Position numbers and translations under genes: made by a program. Of a stretch of 64,000 nucleotides of DNA, positions 57,032 to 64,000 are shown in pieces. The notes beneath the pieces are model-generated. The model had not been told where the DNA came from and searched no databases. It worked only from the letters and a program-made list of their open reading frames with translations. The stretch lies in assembly GCA_001599935.1 (NCBI GenBank), contig BCIJ01000002.1:1224035-1288034 (forward strand). Direction: 5' to 3'. Within the stretch, counting starts at the first letter, position 1; each line of letters begins with the position of its first letter. This DNA comes from Holtermannia corniformis (taxonomy: Eukaryota; Basidiomycota; Tremellomycetes; Holtermanniales).

Positions 57032-58663
57032 TCAACGCTCGCGCACGCGGTCGGTGATGGGTTCGAGACCATCGAGCCAGCGCGTACAGCCGTCGCGCAT
57101 CCTGTGATCCGCCGTTTCCTCATCGAGCGCCGCGTGCGCTAGGGTGACGACGAGCTCCCACCGGAGCTTGCGCCGTTCCTGCTCGCCCTGCTCGACTTCG
57201 TCTACGAGGTGGGCCTCTGCGACTTTGCGGCCCTCCATCTCGGCCTCGAGTGTCGCCTTGTCGTCTCGCGCTTGATCGAGCTGAGCCTGTAGAGCCGCCT
57301 TGTCCCGCGCCAGGTCCTCCATCTCACGCTTCAAGAGTTCGACCTCGACTTCACGATCATCTACTTCAACATCGACCACGTCGTCGCCGCGGTTAGGACT
57401 GGTCCGAAGGGCAAGTAACATGCCTGGACTGCCGGCACCTTCGGGATCATCCTGCGTCCGCCGCCAACGCGCCTTCAAGTCTTCATAGGGCGCCGTCGAA
57501 GTCTTTGTCGGCCTCTGAGGGGTCGATTGCGCCGGCGCAGGGTCCTGCGAGAGGAACGGGTAGGCTACGGGTGGTGCCCGCCGCGATGGCGAGTCGTAGG
57601 AGAGGGACTGGCGTGATGGGAGTGCGGCCAAAGGTGATGAAGCGGTCGAACTGCTCGCGACAGTACTCGTCTCGCTACTGGCTTTCGCGAGCCGCGTACT
57701 GCGACGAGTCGGAACGGGCGTCGGCGTCGGCTCTTTGGTTTTGCGCGGTTTCGGCGCTGTCCCGTCTGACGGCTCCTCTTTGACTTTACGGCTTTTGATA
57801 GGCAGCGCGGCCGCATTGTCGTCAGCCACCCTACTTGCATCCTTGCTCGGCGCCGCGTCCGCCGGCTCGACCTTGACAAGCTGCGTTGTGGAGACCAAGC
57901 TCCCATCCTGACCCTCCTCGACGCCCTTGAGCTTGCTCAGCGTACTCTTGACGCTCCTGAGCCCCACAGAGCTAGAAGCAAGCGTTGGGATCGACGAGGT
58001 CGAACTCGCGCCCGAGGTACTGATTGTACGCGTATGCTTTCGCGCGACTGGCACCGCCGCCGGCGAGTCTACAAGCATCGAATGCGGCCGCACAGCCTTG
58101 CGCACCCTGATTGCCGTCACCGGCTCGACGACGCCTCCATCTTTCGGCGGTGTGACCGGTAGATCGGCCTTGCCCGCTCCCGTGAGCGCAATCTTGCGCG
58201 TTCGAGTGCCGAGTGGCGGGGATGTGACGGATTTCTGGGTGATCGAGTTTGAGAGGACGCCGAGAGCGAGTTTGGAGACGCGCTTGGTGAGGGTCGAGGT
58301 TGTGGATGTCGGGAGCCGGGTGGAGCAAGTCGGGGTGGGCGTTGCGGTGCGCGCGGGTGTTGGAGGATCATTGCTGTGGTGTTGGGATGAGGGGGTCGCC
58401 TGGGGTCTGCTACCCCTGCGCGGTGTGTCAGCACTGTACGGCCAGCCTACAGTCGCGTACAGTATAGATCGCCGCCGCGAGCCTTCTGGCGACTGCACCC
58501 CCTTGTCTCGATGGGCCCTCCGCTTGTCCGTGCTCGAGTTGTTGCCTGGCTTGGACGCGCTGGGGACGGCCGATGTGCGCGGTGCGAGCTCCCGCTTGAC
58601 AGTGGACGCGCGCGCCATGACGACTGGCATGGTCCGAGCCGGCTCGCTGCGTTGTTGTACCAA
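57032..58663 (-). CDS. Disordered basic protein with C-terminal coiled coil
   Basis: Single exon of 543 codons. The first 380 residues are rich in Ser, Thr, Pro, Arg and Lys with several basic clusters (SRRRSIL, KRRAHRDKG) and scattered SP/TP sites. A helical segment follows (YEDLKARWRRTQDDPEGAGS), then an acidic stretch DDVVDVEVDDREVEVELLKR and a clear coiled coil (MEDLARDKAALQAQLDQARD then DKATLEAEMEGRKVAEAHLV). The end is WLDGLEPITDRVRER. Could be a cytoskeletal, spindle or chromatin factor; nothing specific is recognisable. Starts at 58663, 58627 or 58618 are possible. Confidence 0.55.
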   Translation of the reverse strand: MVQQRSEPARTMPVVMARASTVKRELAPRTSAVPSASKPGNNSSTDKRRAHRDKGVQSPEGSRRRSILYATVGWPYSADTPRRGSRPQATPSSQHHSNDPPTPARTATPTPTCSTRLPTSTTSTLTKRVSKLALGVLSNSITQKSVTSPPLGTRTRKIALTGAGKADLPVTPPKDGGVVEPVTAIRVRKAVRPHSMLVDSPAAVPVARKHTRTISTSGASSTSSIPTLASSSVGLRSVKSTLSKLKGVEEGQDGSLVSTTQLVKVEPADAAPSKDASRVADDNAAALPIKSRKVKEEPSDGTAPKPRKTKEPTPTPVPTRRSTRLAKASSETSTVASSSTASSPLAALPSRQSLSYDSPSRRAPPVAYPFLSQDPAPAQSTPQRPTKTSTAPYEDLKARWRRTQDDPEGAGSPGMLLALRTSPNRGDDVVDVEVDDREVEVELLKREMEDLARDKAALQAQLDQARDDKATLEAEMEGRKVAEAHLVDEVEQGEQERRKLRWELVVTLAHAALDEETADHRMRDGCTRWLDGLEPITDRVRER

Positions 58664-59169
58664 TCGCCCGGCTGGCTGTAGATGTTTGGTTTGGGTGATC
58701 GTGTTTGGATCGGGACCGCACGTGAAACCGGCCGTGCTTGGTTTCAGATTCTCCCACGTCAGTCCAGGGTTAACGAGCCAGCGAGCACTGCTAACAGCTC
58801 ACCGTCGTGTAGCACGCAATGTCGACGATTGTAGACTCGCGCCTGCGAGGCAGCTATATCCCAGCTACTTGCACTCAGTGAGCTCAGCCCCGCTGTCCCG
58901 CGCAGCGATCGGCCAGCTCACACCAACGTCAGATGCGCCGCAGCGATAGAGTATGCCGTCCCCGCGACGTTCATTGGCAACCTCCGAGTGCGCTGTGTCT
59001 CGTGCGTAGTTTGGGCCACGGTGGTCCCGACGTACTGACATTGCCAAGGTGCAAGACTCTGCTCACCCACCCCATCCCTCAATCCAACACGAATGCCAAC
59101 ACGAGCAAACCGGCCGGTCGGAGCAAGCCTAGCGGTCGGAGTATCGGGACAGACGCAAGGCCACTCGAT
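58664..59169. other. Divergent intergenic region
   Basis: 506 nt between the coiled-coil gene and the DnaJ gene. One CACGTG near 58719. An upstream frame reading into the DnaJ ATG from 58933 shows no motif. Confidence 0.4.
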
Positions 59170-60981
59170 ATGGCATACTATGATGTCCTTGGCGTCGAAG
59201 CCCAGTGCGACTTGTCCGACATTAAAAAGGCCTATCGCCGGCTTGCGATCAAGGTGTGTTGCGAGCGCATTGACGGAGGTATCCAACTGATGACACTGGA
59301 TAGCTACATCCCGACAAGGTCAGTGTACTCGTGTGTCTTGATGCCAACTGACATATCAGAACCGAGACGACCCAGACGCAGAGGAAAAGGTCAGCCTGAC
59401 CCCTTTGATCCTACCCACAGCAACTCAACCGTGAATCGTACAGTTCAAACAAATCTCGATCGCGTATCAGGTCCTCTCTGATCCCGACCTGCGACACAAG
59501 TACAACGAGTTTGGTCAGAAGAATGGCGGCGGCTCGGCCGAGCCCGCGGGAGGCTTCCAGGATCCAGAAGAAGTGTTCGGGAGCATGTTTGGCGGCGAGA
59601 GGTGCGTCGGTGTCTCGGCGTCAACAGCCGTCTTGCGGCTGCTTTAGCCGAGCACTCGCACTGATCTGGCTGACGCAACCCAGGTTCCACGACTTGATCG
59701 GCACCATCTCGATCGGTGAGTGAGCGCACCTCTGTCAGGCATGTCAGCGTCGACGTCCACTCACACACCCAGGCCGCGACATGAAAGACGCGTTCCAATC
59801 CCAACATGAAGAAGAAGAGCTCCAAGCTGAATCCGGCCAACCGGTCCAACTCGATGCGCGCGGCAAACCGATCCTCACCCCCGACCAGCTCGCGCGCAAA
59901 GTCGCGCGCGAGAAGAAACTCAACGCAGAAAAAGCAAAGGCGAGGCAGGAGCGCGTGGACAAGCTCGTGCAGAATCTGGTGAACAAAATTAGCATCTTTA
60001 CAGAGAGTGCGACGGGGCCAGAGGATCGATTGGTCGCCAAGGCTTTCAAGGTATCGCTGCGGGCTGGTCTGATCACCGGTGCTGATGTGACTTAGGACAA
60101 GTGTCGATTGGAGGCCGAGTGAGTAGATACTTGTGGCCTCGCGCAGTCAGCTGACAAGCTTGTCAGAGAGCTCCGTGAGGAGAGCTATGGACTCGAGTTG
60201 CTGCATGCGATCGGCAAGACGTACCAGGCCAAGGCTGAGCACTTCAAGGTGATTCGTGAACCGTTTTCTACGACAGCGCTCAATCCCGCTTTCTAGGCTT
60301 CATCCTCGTTCGCTCCGTTGGGATGGTTCCACGGCGCCAAGGCAAGCTACAACCTCGTGACCGAAACGTACGTCCCTCCCTGCCTTTCCCCCAGCATGCC
60401 CTCAACACCCACACAGCGTCTCGACCCTCCGCGCCGCTCTCGAGCTCAAAGCCGTGTTCGAACGCCTGCAAGCAGCCGAACAATCCGGCATGTCGCCCGA
60501 AGCGTTGAAAAAGCTCGAAGAGCAAGCGGCCGAACAGGGCATGCGCACCATGTGGAAAGGTGCCAAACTCGAAGTCGAGTCGGTCATCCGCGAAACGTGT
60601 GATCGCATCTTGGCAGAGGAGGGCGTGCCGAAGCCCAAGCTCGAGTTGAGGGCTGTTGCGCTCGGCTTGATGGGCGATGTGAGTGACGCGGGTCTTTCTG
60701 CCGTCGATCGTGCAGAGTCTCTAGCATCTTGGCGGTCAGGCTCAGCGAACCAGGCTGACCTCGAACAGGCATTCGCATCGATTCGTAAAGAAGGCGAAGA
60801 GGCCGCCGAAGAATTCGTCCGGATCGACACGCCCGCGTCCAAAGCGCGCGAAGCCTCCACCGTTCCGCCTCCACCGATCCCGAGCCGGCCCAAGACGGAA
60901 GACAAGGACAAGAAGGAAACGCTCGATGCTGCGTATGCCGCTTGTGAGATGGGCAACGCGGCAGATCCCGAGCGGAGCTGA
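59170..60981 (+). CDS. DnaJ-X class J protein (Caj1/Djp1-like)
   Basis: J domain MAYYDVLGVEAQCDLSDIKK then [43 protein letters not shown]; LHPDK is encoded by a 15-nt exon (59304-59318) and the next exon is 30 nt. A Gly-rich linker has EVFGSMFGGERFHDLIGTIS. The DnaJ-X domain covers the rest: KLVQNLVNKISIFTESATGP, LLHAIGKTYQAKAEHFK and GWFHGAKASYNLVTET. It ends with a disordered tail (ASTVPPPPIPSRPKTEDKDK). Yeast Caj1 and Djp1 stimulate Hsp70 at the plasma membrane and in peroxisomal import. The piece 60680-60725 could be a retained intron. Confidence 0.88.
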
Positions 60982-61113
60982 CGCAATCGTGTAGATCAGA
61001 GTAAGCGGCAGTCTCACCCGCCAGGCCCAGGCCTATAGACCCCACCGGAAGCCAGACTGTGTAATGCTACAATTGTACGACTATCCACGTATGCTACACC
61101 CTACCCTGCACCG

Positions 61114-62402
61114 TCAGCGCGCACGAGCCTTGCCGGCGACTTGGTAGATGAGCGCCAGCTGCTCGGGCGTCTGGACGAGCATCCCGCGGTACTCGCGCAG
61201 AGCGTCGACAGTGTTCAAGACTGCATCTTGGGCGTATGCGGGCGGAAGCGGCCCGAGCGGTGATTGTGGGATTGGACCAGAGGGACGACGAGGAGCGAGA
61301 AGAGCCGAGAGGGCTAGGAACGTGCCGGTACGACCGATCCCGGCGGAGCTGTAAACGTCAGCTGGGACTTGGAGTGATCGATAGACAAGTGCGAGCACCT
61401 GGAAGAGTACGTGCTCCCTTGCGTTGAAGGCACCCAGGCCCGTAGAACAAAAAGCACAGAGCGGCTCAAGCGACTTTTGCAGGCTGAGCAGCCTTTGCAT
61501 CAATCGCCGAGACCAGCTCGCCGCGCTCAATCCACGTCAAACAGAGCGAGACTGACCAGTGTACCCATACCTCTGCACCGGTACGTTCCTTCTCGTCCGC
61601 AATGTGCAGCACGAGCCTCTCGAGCCGCTCCACGTCCGCGCCAGATGGAACACCGTGGTCTGGCCACGCATGGTATAGGTAGTGCTCGACCCGGATCGGG
61701 TGGGCGTCTGCGGATGCCGCGCTCAGTTCGAGGCTAGTGTAGGTACTTCCTAGATCTTGCAGTTCTTCCGGGATGGATTTGAGGGCAAGAGTGTAGGAGG
61801 GATGCTGGGTGGCTGTCCGGGGTGGGGCGTAGGATTTGGGACAGTCGAGGTGGGTCCTGCGCGCACCGTGTCAGCTGTGAACTAAAGCGAAGACGAAGAT
61901 CGTAGTGGGACGTACGGGAGATAAGGGTCTGCTTTTTGGATCCCGCGCTCGACTAGGCCTGTGAGCTGGACTATGATGGCACTCGATGGATGCTGCAAAC
62001 TTGAGCCCGGCTCGAGGTCCGACACGAGCGGGTGGCAAGACGCCGCGCGAGTATGCAGCGCTTGCAACAAGGGATGGATCGTACTTGGGATCGGGGCCTG
62101 TGCAACGGTGCGTGTCAGCTCGCGCCGTCTCCCGCATTCAACGCCAGACCAACCTGTGCGGCAACCCACCACTCCTCGCCGTACCTCACGACATTCGCGT
62201 TCAGATAGCCTTCATCCCGTACCACGACGGCAGTCCGATCATATGCCAGCACGTCAGAGTAGCGATTCTCGGCCCTGTTGGCGTGAGACTTTGCAGTCGT
62301 ATATGTTTCGAACAGGGCGTGTGAAGGGGTGCGTGCGATCGCTTGGCGCTGACGCTCGCGCTGGAGCAGAAGCTGGAAAGCTCTGGAAACGTCTTGTGGC
62401 AT
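61114..62402 (-). CDS. Classical protein tyrosine phosphatase
   Basis: Start MPQDVSRAFQLLLQRERQRQ. PTP landmarks in order: ENRYSDVLAYDRTAVVV, GYLNANVV, WWVAAQAPIPSTIHPLLQAL (the QGPLPST region), RVEHYLYHAWPDHGVPSGAD (WPD loop with the general-acid Asp), and VHCSAGIGRTGTFLALSAL (P-loop with Cys and Arg). The Q-loop region reads LVQTPEQLALIYQVAG. The catalytic Cys codon is split TG|C by a 208-nt intron (61349-61556). Small, about 330 residues, without targeting signal, like fungal Ptp1/Pyp-type MAP-kinase phosphatases. Divergent from the prolidase through a promoter with four CACGTG boxes. Confidence 0.85.
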
Positions 62403-62507
62403 TGTGCTGTGCGTGTGCGAGCTGAGATGGGGCATTGCTGACCTCGTGTGCCGCCTGGACAAAGGCAAGAAGCAAAGTCAGCAAAGACAATGGAGATGTA
62501 AGTGAAA

Positions 62508-62572
62508 CACGTGAAAGTGACAACATTTTGCCGCCACGTGGTAAAAGGACCCTTGCACGTGGAAGTCACGTG
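62508..62572. promoter_or_regulatory. Four CACGTG boxes in a divergent promoter
   Basis: CACGTG at 62508, 62535, 62556 and 62567, i.e. four E-boxes within 65 nt of the 272-nt gap between the phosphatase ATG (62402, minus) and the prolidase ATG (62675, plus). The spacing of 27, 21 and 11 nt is compatible with clustered bHLH binding. Confidence 0.55.
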
Positions 62573-62674
62573 GTGACTCGCTTGACCCGCCCATGCGGTC
62601 CATCTCCCGCTGCTGCTCGACCACGACGCCAAGCAGCAAGACTGTACTGACTCTGCCTTGGTACTGACTACGCC

Positions 62675-64000
62675 ATGGAAATACTCACACCGCCGCAAAC
62701 ACGCTTGCCAGCGCGCGAGCATACGCGCAAGACGGTGTTGGAGCTGATCAAGCTCTTGCCAGAGACGGAGCGCCATGGGGTCCGTCGCCCTCGGTCGACA
62801 AGCTGCCAGAGGTGCTGACAAAGATCAACGCCTAGACGCATGCCCTATTTCTGCAGGCGAACCCGTCGGTGTGCAGGAACGATACGGACCGCGAGCTGCC
62901 GTACCGTGCGTGCGAAAGGAGCTAGCGAAGAGCTCAGCTGACATTCGACGGATAGACCAAGAGGCCAACTTCAACTACCTGACAGGCAACCATACCGCCT
63001 CGTCTTCTCTCTTCGTTACGTTTACTATCCCGGACCACTATTCGGCTGCATCTACAGACGAACCCGAGATCAAGCATACACTGCTGATCCCCGCCGCGGA
63101 CCCACTCGAGACCCTGTGGTCGGTGCCGCCGCCGACGCTGGAACAAGCACTGCAAGACTATGACTCGGACGCGGTCGAGTACACGGCCGTGCTGTCCGCT
63201 CTGCTCGAGACGTTTCTCGCGACGAGCACCAATGCCAGTCCGCACGGCGACGTGCCTACGATCCACACGCTGCCCAACACGACAGCCTACCCACCGCTCC
63301 CACCGGCTCTCATCCGGATCCTGCCACCCGCACCGTCCGATTCCGCACCGTTGACGAGCCCGAAACGCCAGCGCTCAAACTCCAACCTGTCCATCTCGGG
63401 TCTCTCGGGCCTGACGCTCACACGGCCACAACCACCCTCGGCGGTCCACCACTCGACGAGCTATCTGCTTCAAGCGCTCCAGATTGCGCGCTTGACCAAG
63501 ACGGAACAAGAGATTGATAGAGTCAGGTATGCGAACCGGATCACCAGTGGCGCACATGAAGTGGTCATGCGTGAGTTGGGTCGGGTGGCGACGGGACCAG
63601 GCGGGGAGAGGAGGCAGCGGACGGGCAAGGAGATGCTGGCCGAGTGGAAGATTGAGAGTGAGGCGGATGCCGAGGCCGTCTTCGCCGCGGCCTGTAGGCG
63701 AGCTGGGTGAGTGACGAATGCGAGTCGGGTCGATGGCTTGCGACTGCTCTTTGCCTGCATCGCCACACGGCGGCTTCTTTCTTTCATACTGTCCACTGCG
63801 GACGACATGGTCGTCGTCAACCCCGGGCGCATGCACGAGAGAGTCACTTGCGTCCTCAACAGCTGTCGTATCACTGTCAACTTTGATTTGCCTGCCTTGT
63901 GCTATTCCCCTACTGCAACTCCCTCCTAGAACGCTGACGGCAACCAGCGCCGAACAAGCCTACCTACCTATCGTCGCCTCTGGGACCCGCGCCAGTACCC
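62675..64000 (+). CDS. Xaa-Pro dipeptidase (prolidase, M24B), 5' part only
   Basis: Start MEILTPPQTRLPAREHTRKT. After an intron (from GTCCGTC) comes HALFLQANPSVCRNDTDREL then PY-HQEANFNYLTGN, the conserved AMP_N block in which the N-terminal domain recognises the dimer partner; then HTLLIPAADPLETLW. The long third coding exon ends EIDRVRYANRITSGAHEVVM and AVFAAACRRAG, the start of the pita-bread domain. A 237-nt intron leads to AEQAYLPIVASGTRAS at the window edge, matching the QAY-PIVASG motif of prolidases. Metal ligands lie outside the window. Splits dipeptides with C-terminal proline. Human-type PEPD homologue. Confidence 0.82.

Overview
The window is nuclear DNA of a fungus, most likely a basidiomycete. 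Genes are dense and on both strands, coding DNA is GC-rich, and nearly every gene is split by many introns of about 40-60 nt with a GT donor, a CTGAC-like branch site and AG. The gene set fits: a GH5 endoglycoceramidase-related enzyme, a DHA1 multidrug transporter, a WSC wall protein, Rlp24, DED1 and a fungal alpha-actinin. I cannot fix the class. All gene models were spliced by hand from frame, splice signals and family motifs; no tRNA, rRNA, CRISPR or intact transposon was recognised.

Layout. 0.9-8.7 kb: AVT-type amino-acid transporter, TMEM170-like membrane protein, Bmt5-type rRNA methyltransferase divergent from an RTC4-domain protein. 8.9-18.6 kb: WSC protein, alpha-actinin followed directly by cofilin (two actin-binding genes side by side), a UBA/UIM protein with an inactive USP fold, and TAF11. 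18.7-23 kb: membrane protein of unknown role and a divergent TFIIB-family-like factor. 23-25.4 kb: three tandem paralogues of about 90 residues with no recognisable family. 26-42.6 kb: MFS transporter, Cupin_5 protein, GDP-mannose pyrophosphorylase divergent from RLP24, two low-complexity proteins, GH5 enzyme divergent from DED1. 43-45.6 kb: tandem family of small secreted/single-pass membrane proteins with a CYxxL motif (three copies and a decayed fourth). 45.7-47.1 kb: sucrase/ferredoxin-like plus [2Fe-2S] ferredoxin fusion. 47.1-54.9 kb: gene-poor island with a duplicated unit and another small orphan family. 55-64 kb: secreted M28 aminopeptidase, coiled-coil protein, DnaJ-X chaperone, protein tyrosine phosphatase divergent from a prolidase cut by the right edge.

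Two things stand out. First, housekeeping genes here contain many microexons (6, 8, 9, 12, 15, 16, 17 and 18 nt), including one that carries the HPD motif of the J domain. Second, three separate clusters of short lineage-specific paralogues (23-25 kb, 43-45 kb, 52-55 kb) sit between the conserved genes; they are the best candidates for undescribed biology. Several divergent promoters share a TCACGTGA or CACGTG element.
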